A stretch of 64,000 nt of DNA from Alicyclobacillaceae bacterium I2511 (GTDB lineage Bacteria; Bacillota; Bacilli; Alicyclobacillales; Alicyclobacillaceae), in contig QXHL01000005.1 of NCBI GenBank assembly GCA_003584005.1, positions 1-64,000 on the forward strand. Reading direction: 5' to 3'. The notes below the pieces were generated by a model. That model was not told the origin of the DNA, ran no database searches, and saw nothing but the letters and a program-made list of their open reading frames with translations. Below, one piece after another: positions 26,371 to 33,667 of the stretch (the stretch's first letter is position 1; every line of letters starts with the position of its first letter). Both the position numbers and the translations under genes were made by a program.

Positions 26371-27630
26371 GTGCGGATTGTCCAGAAGTATGGTGGAACC
26401 TCTGTGGGGAGCATTGAGCGAATTGAAGCGGTTGCAGACAGGGTAGCAAAAACCTGCTCTGCGGGCCATCAGTGTGTGGTTGTGGTTTCTGCGATGGGAC
26501 ATGCGACCGATGAATTGGTACAGCTAGCCCGGGGTATTGACCCTGTACCGGAACCGCGTGAAATGGATGCCTTGTTGTCTACGGGCGAACAGGTTTCTGC
26601 GGCCTTGTTGGCAATGGCTCTGCATAAGCGAGGCTGGCCGGGTAGGTCTTTTACCGGTTGGCAAGCAGGGATTGTCACGGAACAGGTGCATGGGTCCGCC
26701 CGTATTGAAGATGTTAAAACAGAGGCTTTGCGCAAGTCCTTGGATGCTGGAGAAATTCCAGTGGTCACGGGATTTCAAGGTATTTCAGGAGAAACGGTGA
26801 CCACTTTGGGACGCGGTGGCTCTGATACGACCGCAGTGGCTGTGGCGGCAGCGTTGCATGCAGACTTGTGTGAGATCTACACGGACGTGGACGGGGTGTA
26901 TACAACGGACCCACGGGTGGTGGCAAATGCCCGCAAGTTAGAACAAATTTCTTATGATGAGATGCTGGAAATGGCCAATCTGGGGGCACAGGTGTTACAT
27001 CCACGCGCAGTGGAGAATGCGAAGCAGTTTGGGGTCAACTTGGTTGTGCGTTCTAGCTTTTCTAACGAGGAGGGTACCTTGGTGGCGGAGTCCGCCGGTT
27101 ATGAACAGCATGAAGTCGTCACAGGGATTGCTTTTGAACGGGAGGTGGCTAGAATTGCTGTGCTTGGCATACCTCGTGCACAACATGGACTGGCCACGGT
27201 GTTCGGTTACCTGGCACAACGGGGTGTGAACGTGGATGTGATTGTGCAGAGTCTCGTGCAGGCGGAGACAGTCGATGTGTCTTTCACTGTAAAAGAAGAC
27301 GACACACAGCGCACCCTACGGGTGCTTGAGGAGTTGCGTGGTCAACTGTCCTATCGAGAAATTGTCGCAGAACAAGGACTGGCAAAGGTCTCTATTGTGG
27401 GTGCAGGGATGATTAGCAATCCTGGGGTTGCAGCTCGCATGTTTTCCGTGCTTGCGGATGGGGAAATTTCCATCAAAATGGTGTCCACTTCTGAGATAAA
27501 GGTGTCGTGCATCGTCGAATCGCAGGAGTTAGATAGGGCTGTACAACAATTACATGGAGCCTTTCTGACAGAAAACCTTGGGGAGAGTTTTACGCAGACA
27601 ACGTCATCTGTGGCAAAACACGCTTACTGA
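26371..27630 (+). CDS. lysC: Aspartate kinase
   Basis: 419 residues from the GTG at 26371, 9 bases after AAAGGAG; the open frame extends upstream without a ribosome site. It phosphorylates aspartate, the entry to lysine, threonine, methionine and diaminopimelate. Motifs: QKYGGTSVGS at the start, STGEQVSAALLA, GRGGSDTTAVAVAAAL and EIYTDVDGVYTTDPR, then two ACT domains in the last 150 residues (VNVDVIVQS, VGAGMISNPGVAARMF and ISIKMVSTSE), so lysine or threonine feedback is likely. No lysine riboswitch fits in the short gap upstream. Confidence 0.95.
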   Translation: MRIVQKYGGTSVGSIERIEAVADRVAKTCSAGHQCVVVVSAMGHATDELVQLARGIDPVPEPREMDALLSTGEQVSAALLAMALHKRGWPGRSFTGWQAGIVTEQVHGSARIEDVKTEALRKSLDAGEIPVVTGFQGISGETVTTLGRGGSDTTAVAVAAALHADLCEIYTDVDGVYTTDPRVVANARKLEQISYDEMLEMANLGAQVLHPRAVENAKQFGVNLVVRSSFSNEEGTLVAESAGYEQHEVVTGIAFEREVARIAVLGIPRAQHGLATVFGYLAQRGVNVDVIVQSLVQAETVDVSFTVKEDDTQRTLRVLEELRGQLSYREIVAEQGLAKVSIVGAGMISNPGVAARMFSVLADGEISIKMVSTSEIKVSCIVESQELDRAVQQLHGAFLTENLGESFTQTTSSVAKHAY

Positions 27631-27642
27631 AGTTTCAACCCC

Positions 27643-27672
27643 TTGAATCTAAGGGTTCATTCATGTTAATAT
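27643..27672 (+). promoter_or_regulatory. Probable promoter of the tRNA pair
   Basis: -35 TTGAAT (27643-27648) and -10 TAATAT (27667-27672) are separated by 18 bases, 36 bases before the first tRNA. A small bulged hairpin (AACCCCTT with AAGGGTT) overlaps it and may end lysC transcription. Confidence 0.5.
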
Positions 27673-27708
27673 AGGCAATGCCGCTTGTTGTTCTCCTGCG
27701 GAACTTAT

Positions 27709-27802
27709 GGAGAGATGTCCGAGTTGGTCGAAGGAGCACGATTGGAAATCGTGTAGGTGGTTTAAACCCGCCTCGAGGGTTCGAATCCCTCTCTCTCCGC
27801 CA
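27709..27802 (+). tRNA. tRNA-Ser (anticodon GGA)
   Basis: 94 bases, a class II tRNA with a long variable arm (TAGGTGGTTTAAACCCGCCTC). Acceptor arms GGAGAGA and TCTCTCC pair fully, the anticodon loop is TTGGAAA, and CCA is encoded. It reads UCC and UCU. Confidence 0.96.
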
Positions 27803-27807
27803 AGTGT

Positions 27808-27884
27808 GGCGGCGTAGCTCAGCTGGTCAGAGCACACGGTTCATACCCGTGCTGTCGGTGGTTCGAATCCACTCGCCGCTACCA
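27808..27884 (+). tRNA. tRNA-Met, elongator (anticodon CAT)
   Basis: 77 bases with encoded CCA. Acceptor arms GGCGGCG and CGCCGCT, anticodon stem CACGG/CCGTG with loop TTCATAC. The anticodon stem lacks the three G-C pairs of an initiator, and position 1 is G rather than unpaired C, so it is the elongator. The body differs from the usual tRNA-Ile2 with the same anticodon. It lies 5 bases after tRNA-Ser. Confidence 0.93.
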
Positions 27885-27886
27885 AA

Positions 27887-27928
27887 GAAAAGAAATACCC
27901 CGATCTATTGATCGGGGTATTTCTTTTC
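27887..27928 (+). terminator. Strong bidirectional terminator
   Basis: A perfect 19-base inverted repeat, GAAAAGAAATACCCCGATC (27887-27905) with its complement at 27910-27928, around a TATT loop. The T-rich end TTTCTTTTC serves the tRNA transcript, and its A-rich mirror serves the minus-strand gene at 27966. Confidence 0.92.
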
Positions 27929-27965
27929 AGCACACCCTATGTGGGTACATAGCCGGGGTGCCTGT

Positions 27966-28337
27966 TCACTTATCTTCGTCCTCGTCCTCGTCCTCGTCCT
28001 CGTCTTCATCTTCATCTTCGTCGTCTAATTCATCCATATACTTGTTGTAGGCATCCACGACTTTTTGCCACTCTTCGTCGCCTTCAATGTCGGCGAGAAC
28101 CATGTCTTCTCCTTCCTCGCCTTCAATACGGAAAATGACTCCCTCTTCTAAATCGTCGTCGACCGGTAGTAAAATTGCATAGTCTTGTTTTTCTACCGTG
28201 AGTACATCGCCGAGGATAAAGCGGTGTTCGTCGCCATCCTCGTCCTCCAGTACGATGACCTCATCTTCCTCTTCTTGGTCATGGTCGTGGCTATGGTCAT
28301 GGTTGTGACCGTCATGGTCATGAGAATGCTCTGTCAC
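27966..28337 (-). CDS. DUF1292 (YrzB-like) protein with His-rich head and acidic tail
   Basis: 123 residues. The core (about 30-95) is a DUF1292 domain: VIVLEDEDGDEHRFILGDVLTVEKQDYAILLPV and FRIEGEEGEDMVLADIEGDEEW. The first 20 residues are almost only His, Asp, Asn, Ser and Gly (HSHDHDGHNHDHSHDHDQ), which suggests divalent metal binding (inference). The last 20 are a Glu-Asp alternation encoded by a near-perfect 6-base repeat. Bacillus YrzB lacks such a long head and tail. Function unknown in all members. Confidence 0.88.
   Translation of the reverse strand: MTEHSHDHDGHNHDHSHDHDQEEEDEVIVLEDEDGDEHRFILGDVLTVEKQDYAILLPVDDDLEEGVIFRIEGEEGEDMVLADIEGDEEWQKVVDAYNKYMDELDDEDEDEDEDEDEDEDEDK
27970..28022. 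repeat. Hexanucleotide microsatellite coding an acidic tail
   Basis: Units of CCTCGT, drifting to CTTCAT and CTTCGT, repeat about nine times in frame and encode alternating Asp and Glu at the C terminus of the DUF1292 protein. Slippage would change tail length by whole codons without a frameshift. Confidence 0.85.
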
Positions 28338-28460
28338 TGGAAAACTCCTTTCTCAAAGCAGGGCGAAATAACTGGACAAATATAGCATGAGCACACGGAG
28401 GTGTCAATTCTGTAACGCAGTGTACAAGCAGTGTACAATAGCATGCAAAGTGATGGCAGG

Positions 28461-28826
28461 TTACTCATTCAATCCATTATTGATGTCCTTAAACACTGCT
28501 TCGGCCAAATGTGTACTGACTTGTTGTAAGAGGTCATTGACTGCCATTTGAGCGTTTTGAAACTGAACCACTGCGGATATATTCCCCAACTGCTCCAAAA
28601 GAGATTCGCTTTGTTCCAATAAATGAACATAATGTTTCGGTGGCACACGGCGTACCTGAAAGTCGGTAATTTGTTCCTGTGTTTCTCGCAATTCCTGAAT
28701 CAGACGGGCGGCCTCTGGATGTGCCTTCATTTCTAATTCCGCAGCCTGAAAGGATACGACCTCTGCGGATTTGGCAATCAAGTCAGCCAATTCCGCAGTT
28801 TCTGCCCACAATTCATTAGGGTCCAT
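28461..28826 (-). CDS. YlbF family protein (RicF-like)
   Basis: 121 residues from the ATG at 28826, 11 bases after AAAGGA; two ATG codons further out are possible starts. It is all helical: ELWAETAELADLIAKSAEVVSFQAAELEMKAHPEAARLIQELRETQEQITDFQ is the YlbF/YmcA (Com_YlbF) domain. In Bacillus subtilis YlbF, YmcA and YaaT form a complex carrying Fe-S clusters that affects RNA processing and entry to sporulation and competence. Its placement in that complex here is inference. Confidence 0.82.
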   Translation of the reverse strand: MDPNELWAETAELADLIAKSAEVVSFQAAELEMKAHPEAARLIQELRETQEQITDFQVRRVPPKHYVHLLEQSESLLEQLGNISAVVQFQNAQMAVNDLLQQVSTHLAEAVFKDINNGLNE

Positions 28827-28904
28827 CCACTTCAGCATCCTTTCATTAATGTGCAAAAAGCGGAACGACACTTACAAAGTGGACATCGTTCCAATCGCTC
28901 ACTT

Positions 28905-29111
28905 TTAATGACCCTTGCGGTGGTGTAACTCGTTGTACTGACGATAAGGAACCGTTGGAGCGGTTTCAATTTGTTCGCCAATGACCGCCAATCCAATCGC
29001 TACCACTGCCAGGGTGGCTAACCATAGGTAGGAGTGTGACACAAGTCCTACAGCGATCAATGCGAAAGTAAGAGTGAACAGCCCATAGCGCACCTTCAAG
29101 GTTTTGTTCAT
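28905..29111 (-). CDS. Small hypothetical membrane protein
   Basis: 68 residues from the ATG at 29111, which follows AAAGGAGAGGG; the frame extends far upstream but without a start signal. Two hydrophobic segments (YGLFTLTFALIAVGLVSHSYL and LATLAVVAIGLAVIG) make a helical hairpin, followed by a polar tail ending HHRKGH. No family recognised. Confidence 0.7.
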   Translation of the reverse strand: MNKTLKVRYGLFTLTFALIAVGLVSHSYLWLATLAVVAIGLAVIGEQIETAPTVPYRQYNELHHRKGH

Positions 29112-29338
29112 GGTTTCCCTCTCCTTTACTGTGAGCGCATGCATCATGTTCTTGTGGTTATTATAAAGGAAGCAGCGTGGGGAAGGAAAGTAGAAAGTGT
29201 GTCCCTTATGGAATAGCCATTTAAAAGTGTTGCGGTTACAGGGGGGTGTCATGTGGGTCAGCGATTGCCTGGGGAGATTCCTTGACCTGCCATTCTCGTA
29301 TGGATACTCTGTAGGTATCAAAGAGGGGAGGCTAAAAA

Positions 29339-29815
29339 ATGGTTCAGGACAACCCCAAATTTTTTTTTCCAAAGGCCGAACAATATGCCTTTTTATTCGA
29401 AAATACTCACTTGGTTTTACTGTCTTTTCCGCGCGATGATACCAAGTTTCTTTTTTTGCTCAACGACCAGGGGGATGGAGGATTGGAACTTGACTATCCG
29501 GGGGAAGTCTTTACTACACAAGTACTGGATAGAATATTGAACATATTCAAAATTCAAGTAAATGAGGAAGCAGAGGATTCGGAAACAAGCCAGCAATACA
29601 TTTTAGGGAGTTACTTCACAGTGGCCGAACAGCCCTACGGCGCCTATTATCAAAAAGACATTCTACAGCCTGAAGTCTTACTATTTCGTTTTGAGGGAGA
29701 TCCGCCCACACAAAAGCTCATCGCCTTGGAAGGAGAAGAGTTTGAAAAAATTTCTAGTGTGTTTTTAGAACAACATGAAGACTTACTGGAGATTGGGGGT
29801 ATGACGGGTCGCTGA
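29339..29815 (+). CDS. Hypothetical protein with C-terminal DUF1292-like domain
   Basis: 158 residues, preceded by GGGGAGG. The second half aligns by eye with the DUF1292 gene 1.4 kb away: YILGSYFTVAEQPYGAYY against FILGDVLTVEKQDYAILL, FRFEGD against FRIEGE, and ALEGEEFEKISSVF against DIEGDEEWQKVVDAY. The first 80 residues (FPKAEQYAFLFENTHLVLLSF and others) are a separate, unrecognised domain. It is probably an ancient paralog. Function unknown. Confidence 0.7.
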   Translation: MVQDNPKFFFPKAEQYAFLFENTHLVLLSFPRDDTKFLFLLNDQGDGGLELDYPGEVFTTQVLDRILNIFKIQVNEEAEDSETSQQYILGSYFTVAEQPYGAYYQKDILQPEVLLFRFEGDPPTQKLIALEGEEFEKISSVFLEQHEDLLEIGGMTGR

Positions 29816-29831
29816 ATCATGCCAAAGCCAA

Positions 29832-29864
29832 GGAGTTGTGAGGGCTATTGGCCCTCACAACTCC
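29832..29864. terminator. Stem-loop between convergent genes
   Basis: Perfect 14-base arms GGAGTTGTGAGGGC (29832-29845) and GCCCTCACAACTCC (29851-29864) with a 5-base loop lie between the stops of two convergent genes. Little T on either side, but stem stability and position favour a shared terminator. Confidence 0.7.
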
Positions 29865-29871
29865 AGACAGA

Positions 29872-30141
29872 TTATAAATTGGCAATAAGAAACTGAGAAA
29901 ACTCATCTGCCTCAGCCTCACTGTGAATTTGAAAAGCATCCATCAGCAAAGGAATGTCGATCGCATCATTGTCATCCATAATGGCGGTGCGGCCGTTTTG
30001 TATGACATAAACTAAGTGTTTTCCGTAAAAATGGTCGGTAGTGGTGATGACCACATCATAACGAGCGTGATTGCCTGCAAATCCCACAAAGCGACTCGTT
30101 GTGTGTTCGGTATCATCATACAATAGCAGAGCTTCATCCAT
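29872..30141 (-). CDS. DUF3055 family protein
   Basis: 89 residues from the ATG at 30141, after CCGGAGG; an ATG ten codons earlier has no ribosome site. The pattern LYDDTEHTTSRFVGFAG, YDVVITTTDHFYGKHLVYVIQNGRTAIM and AFQIHSEAEADEFSQFL matches what I know of DUF3055, a small cytosolic family of Bacilli with no defined role. It follows the IDEAL-domain gene by 30 bases in the same direction and is probably cotranscribed. Confidence 0.7.
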   Translation of the reverse strand: MDEALLLYDDTEHTTSRFVGFAGNHARYDVVITTTDHFYGKHLVYVIQNGRTAIMDDNDAIDIPLLMDAFQIHSEAEADEFSQFLIANL

Positions 30142-30171
30142 GTTTGTATTCCTCCGGTCTTGTAAATCCAT

Positions 30172-30648
30172 TTAAAATAAGCGCCTTCCCTTCATGGATG
30201 GCCATGTCTCATACATCAATTTTTTCAGTTCAGCAGAGGCTTGCAAAAAGGCGTTTTTATCATGTTGATCTAGGGCTCTGTCGATGGTGTCTAAGAGCAT
30301 CTGTCGCTTTGCGTGCCGTTGTTGTATCTCTTCCAAAACCTGAACGACTTCAGTGGGAACAGGCAAGTCAGGTAAATTGATGAACAGGTACAATAAGTCT
30401 TGCCGTGTAAAGAATTCCCTTAATCCCTTCAATATATCTGCCGGTTGACTGATTTTTTGCATGGACCCGTTGTTAGGGATGCGCGCGATCATCCCATGGC
30501 GACCCATAATTAGCAGGGGTACATTTTCTAGCACAATATGTGTAATCTCAACTTGATGATGACGCACGGCTAGAAAATCGAGCACAGACCCTGCTCCAAC
30601 GGGTAAGATTTTTGTTTTCAGTAATAATAAGTCTTCCTTTGCGACCAT
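30172..30648 (-). CDS. IDEAL-domain protein
   Basis: 158 residues with GGAGGG before the ATG. The C terminus (about 115-150: LLDTIDRALDQHDKNAFLQASAELKKL) fits the short IDEAL motif found at the end of several Bacilli proteins. The N-terminal region (ILPVGAGSVLDFLAVRHHQVEITHIVLENVPLLI) resembles no family I can name. First of a two-gene unit with the DUF3055 gene. Role unknown. Confidence 0.65.
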   Translation of the reverse strand: MVAKEDLLLLKTKILPVGAGSVLDFLAVRHHQVEITHIVLENVPLLIMGRHGMIARIPNNGSMQKISQPADILKGLREFFTRQDLLYLFINLPDLPVPTEVVQVLEEIQQRHAKRQMLLDTIDRALDQHDKNAFLQASAELKKLMYETWPSMKGRRLF

Positions 30649-30700
30649 GGTAGATCCCTCCTTACTTGAAGACCCCTGTCCAAGGGCGAAGTAGATTTTC

Positions 30701-30730
30701 GTTATAGTTATATTCTACGTAAATTTTCAA
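30701..30730 (-). promoter_or_regulatory. Probable promoter of the IDEAL-domain operon
   Basis: On the minus strand -35 TTGAAA (30725-30730) and -10 TATAAC (30701-30706) are 18 bases apart, about 50 bases before the start codon. The remaining intergenic DNA to 30934 holds a 16-base palindrome, CTTCTATCCATAGAAG (30806-30821), of unknown role. Confidence 0.5.
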
Positions 30731-30934
30731 AATTTCGAGCCTGTCTTTTACACTTTATGAAGCGGTGAATTGGTACAGATTGCTTACGACTATTTTATCA
30801 AAATTCTTCTATCCATAGAAGGGGGATCTCTGGATCCGATTGGATTGGCGTAGAATTTGTTCAGGAAGCAAATACAAGGATTACCCGACAGGTTGCTTCG
30901 AACTTGGCGCATACTAAGCTCGGAGGGGTGTGCC

Positions 30935-31114
30935 ATGGAGGATTGGGTGTATTTTGCTGGATTGTACCCGTCAAAATTTGAGGCTTATTGTGCGGTAATG
31001 TGGATTGAAGCAGACGAAAGGATACGAAGTGCGATTCCGCGCAATGAGGTGCAGGTGTATCAAAGTCGAACAGGCAAATATGGCGTACGTTTTAGAAAAG
31101 CCGGGGAACTGTAG
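30935..31114 (+). CDS. Small hypothetical protein
   Basis: 59 residues from the ATG at 30935, 6 bases after GGAGGGG. The sequence MEDWVYFAGLYPSKFEAYCAVMWIEADERI followed by a basic YQSRTGKYGVRFRK end looks like a compact cytosolic protein. No family recognised. A clear ribosome site and a terminator right after the stop support it being real. Confidence 0.65.
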   Translation: MEDWVYFAGLYPSKFEAYCAVMWIEADERIRSAIPRNEVQVYQSRTGKYGVRFRKAGEL

Positions 31115-31126
31115 GATGTCAAGGCT

Positions 31127-31153
31127 GGTGGGGGGTGCTTCTCACCCCCCACC
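31127..31153 (+). terminator. Terminator-like hairpin after the small gene
   Basis: Perfect 11-base arms GGTGGGGGGTG (31127-31137) and CACCCCCCACC (31143-31153) with a 5-base loop. It starts 13 bases after the stop codon and also faces the convergent DUF2892 gene. Confidence 0.75.
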
Positions 31154-31197
31154 ACTAAAAGCTAGTTAATTATAAAAATTTTAGTAATTCCAGGATT

Positions 31198-31590
31198 TTA
31201 ATGATAGGCGGTGTTGACGTCGTCCGCTATACTAGCGTTTTGTGATGTTGCCGACTTCTCATCTTTTAAAAAAGACGAGGTATCGGTTTTGTTTGTGTCA
31301 GGGGACACCAGTTCATGATTGCGATTTTCATGGATAGAAGTGGACAGCGTATTCATCAGATAGGTTAACGGGCACCACCCTGTAACCCCTTCGGCTACCT
31401 TGCTGGCCCCGAAAGATAAAAGAACAGTTTTTCCTATTAGACGTCTGCGTTGTTGTAGCCCAACGGCGAGTAATACAATACCAGAAGTCAAGCGAATGTA
31501 TCGATCCACCCTATTGATGTTGGGCTGAGGACCCGGATGTTGTGTAAACTGGGTCTGTGACTGCGAGTGTGAGTGTGAATCCGAGTTCAC
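31198..31590 (-). CDS. DUF2892 membrane protein
   Basis: 130 residues from a GTG 7 bases after AAAGGAGG. The middle (about 27-80) is a DUF2892 unit: NRVDRYIRLTSGIVLLAVGL, a basic turn, then VLLSFGASKVAEGVTGWCPLTYLM, forming two short membrane helices with the GWCP(L/F)Y motif. The N terminus is a Ser/His/Gln-rich stretch and the C terminus a polar tail of 40 residues, both longer than usual. The family is sometimes fused to rhodaneses; its role is unknown. Confidence 0.8.
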   Translation of the reverse strand: MNSDSHSHSQSQTQFTQHPGPQPNINRVDRYIRLTSGIVLLAVGLQQRRRLIGKTVLLSFGASKVAEGVTGWCPLTYLMNTLSTSIHENRNHELVSPDTNKTDTSSFLKDEKSATSQNASIADDVNTAYH

Positions 31591-31673
31591 TGGGATTCCT
31601 CCTTTGATGTTTGGGTGTTCTAATTCAGTATTTACAGTAGGTCCTCTTGCTATGTGAAAAACAACGTCGATGT

Positions 31674-31702
31674 TTGACTTTGACTATAGTTGACTTTATA
31701 GT
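31674..31702 (+). promoter_or_regulatory. clpP promoter with CtsR operator in its spacer
   Basis: -35 TTGACT (31674-31679), 17 bases, -10 TATAGT (31697-31702). TTTGACT-ATA-GTTGACT (31679-31695) is, on the other strand, AGTCAAC-TAT-AGTCAAA, a near-perfect CtsR direct repeat (RGTCAAA-N3-RGTCAAA) filling the spacer. CtsR binding would block RNA polymerase until heat or protein stress. The transcript would have a leader of about 100 bases. Confidence 0.85.
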
Positions 31703-31808
31703 AAAATTGGTGTTTGTATTGGCGAATATAAGGTAATGTATACTGCGGAAGGGTGTTTCATCCACACCTGTCTGATTGAAAACGTACTTTTAAAGGAGAT
31801 GAAGTGTT

Positions 31809-32396
31809 GTGAGTCTGGTTCCAATTGTTATTGAACAAACAAGTCGAGGCGAGCGTAGCTATGACATTTACTCCCGTTTGCTAAAGGACCGTATCATTTT
31901 TCTCGGCACGGAGATTGATGATGATGTGTCGAACGCTGTGGTAGCCCAATTGTTGTTTTTGGCGGCCGATGACCCGGAAAAGGATATTCAAATGTACATT
32001 AACAGTCCTGGTGGTTCTGTATCGGCGGGACTGGCTATATATGACACCATGCAACATGTGAAACCGGATGTTTCTACCATTTGTGTCGGCTTGGCGGCGA
32101 GCATGGGGGCGGTGTTGTTGACTGCAGGGGCAAAAGGGAAACGTTTTGCCTTACCTAATGCGGAAATCATGATTCACCAACCCCTTGGGGGAGCTCGTGG
32201 GCAAGCATCAGATATTCAAATTCACGCGGAGCATATTCTGCAAACGAGGCAACGTTTGAACGATATTTTGAGCGAACGTTCCGGACAACCCATAGAGAAA
32301 ATTCAAGAAGACACGGACAGGGACTTCTTCATGTCCGCAGACGATGCGAATGCTTATGGAATTATCGACGGGGTTATACGTCGAACAGAGGGTTAA
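31809..32396 (+). CDS. clpP: ATP-dependent Clp protease proteolytic subunit
   Basis: 195 residues from a GTG behind AAAGGAGATG. The serine protease ring subunit that works with ClpX or ClpC. Catalytic triad Ser98 (GLAASMGAV), His123 ([10 protein letters not shown]) and Asp172 (TDRDFF), at the standard positions. There is a very short propeptide. Full length. It lies behind a CtsR-controlled promoter and 6 bases before the methyltransferase gene. Confidence 0.98.
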   Translation: MSLVPIVIEQTSRGERSYDIYSRLLKDRIIFLGTEIDDDVSNAVVAQLLFLAADDPEKDIQMYINSPGGSVSAGLAIYDTMQHVKPDVSTICVGLAASMGAVLLTAGAKGKRFALPNAEIMIHQPLGGARGQASDIQIHAEHILQTRQRLNDILSERSGQPIEKIQEDTDRDFFMSADDANAYGIIDGVIRRTEG

Positions 32397-32402
32397 CTTT
32401 GG

Positions 32403-33479
32403 ATGGTGGGGAGACAGACGGGGATTTCACCGGAGTTAACTGTGTTGCTAGGTCATGATGGGGTTAGTTTTGGCCGTTACATGGAATGGGCGTTGTACAG
32501 TGAACAGGGTTATTACCAAAAACGAGTTTCTTTAGGTAAACAGGGAGACTTTTTTACAGCGGCACAATTCTCCTTGTTTGGTGCCACACTGGCACACTAT
32601 GCGTGGGATGCCTGGTTGTCCTTTGGGGAACCGCAAAATTTCCAAGTGGTGGAACTTGGACCGGGCCAAGGGGAACTAGCGGCAAGTTTGCTTGCACGGT
32701 TACGGCAGCTTTTACCACAGACTGTAAACCTTTCTTATGTATTGGTGGAACCATCTTTACGTTTGCGCCAACTTCAGGGGCAGAGATTGCAGGGTGAAAA
32801 AGATGGGGTACGAATATCCTGGCAGTCCCCTGATGCGAGTCTGGATACGGTTGTGCTCGCAAATGAGGTGTTAGACGCACTGCCTGTTGAAAGGGTACGT
32901 AAAACTGCAGGGGGATGGCAATGGGCTTGGGTGACGTGGAACAGGTCACAATTAAGCCTGCAATGGCGGCCAGCCCCTGCAAAATTGTCTGTCGCTGCCA
33001 CTCATTGGTTACCCATCCCTGTGGATACAGAAGCTGAGTGGTGTTGGGGGTATGAAAAATTATTTCGGAGTTCTGTGTGTTACGGTCGTCGCATCCACTC
33101 TCTTTGGATGGACTACGGCATTACTCGCGAGGAGTTGGCTTCGGGATTAAGGCCGCAAGGAACGGTGCGCGGATTCTCTCATCATCAATTGGTAGACCCG
33201 CTGTCTACACCTGGGGAGGCAGACATTACTGCAGATGTCTTTTGGGATGGGGCTGCGGATGCGGCAAGGCAGGTAGGCTACACCACGAGGAGCTTAGTAC
33301 TGCAGGGGACATTTTTACGCAATGCCGGCTTATTAGGGGTTGCCTTGGCAGAAAGTATTAAAAAATCAGGCTTACAAGTAACGGGACTTTCACATGAACT
33401 GGCTGGCCAGGTACGCCAATTGGTTCTGCCGGGGGGGATGGGAGAACGATTCAAAGTACTCGAATGTTGGCGAGATTAG
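32403..33479 (+). CDS. MidA/NDUFAF7-family SAM-dependent methyltransferase
   Basis: 358 residues from 32403; this ATG lacks a ribosome site and the GTG 12 codons later (after CCGGAG) may be the true start. Motifs: ISF/VSFGRYMEWALYSEQGYY, GDFFTAAQFSLFGATLA, the SAM loop VVELGPGQGELA, and VVLANEVLDALPVERV. In mitochondria the family methylates an arginine of complex I; bacterial substrates are not known. It may be cotranscribed with clpP. Confidence 0.85.
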   Translation: MVGRQTGISPELTVLLGHDGVSFGRYMEWALYSEQGYYQKRVSLGKQGDFFTAAQFSLFGATLAHYAWDAWLSFGEPQNFQVVELGPGQGELAASLLARLRQLLPQTVNLSYVLVEPSLRLRQLQGQRLQGEKDGVRISWQSPDASLDTVVLANEVLDALPVERVRKTAGGWQWAWVTWNRSQLSLQWRPAPAKLSVAATHWLPIPVDTEAEWCWGYEKLFRSSVCYGRRIHSLWMDYGITREELASGLRPQGTVRGFSHHQLVDPLSTPGEADITADVFWDGAADAARQVGYTTRSLVLQGTFLRNAGLLGVALAESIKKSGLQVTGLSHELAGQVRQLVLPGGMGERFKVLECWRD

Positions 33480-33527
33480 TTTAATAACTTGTTTTTGAGG
33501 CTGTGAATTTTCTGTTATGGAGATATT

Positions 33528-33571
33528 GTTCCATACTGATTGAGGAAAATGAGCGAATTAGTATGGAACAT
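33528..33571. promoter_or_regulatory. Inverted repeat upstream of gapB
   Basis: Perfect 11-base arms TGTTCCATACT (33528-33538) and AGTATGGAACA (33561-33571) around 22 bases. It is followed by TTGCC rather than T, so it looks more like an operator or mRNA structure than a terminator. GapB genes in Bacillus are repressed by CcpN during glycolysis; whether this is such a site is open. Confidence 0.45.
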
Positions 33572-33667
33572 TGCCTCCCGTTTGTGTAATATATGATTGA
33601 CGGCAGGAAGAGCACGAGATTTGCTGCTTGCCTGCAAGTCCGTTTACACAATGAGGGGGCAATCATC

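Noticed and set aside
27808-27884. tRNA-CAT as initiator tRNA or tRNA-Ile2
   Set aside because: It lacks the initiator G-C triplet in the anticodon stem, and its acceptor and T arms are those of the Bacillus elongator tRNA-Met.
27970-28022. Short repeats that could suggest a CRISPR array
   Set aside because: They are 6-base in-frame codon repeats with no spacers.
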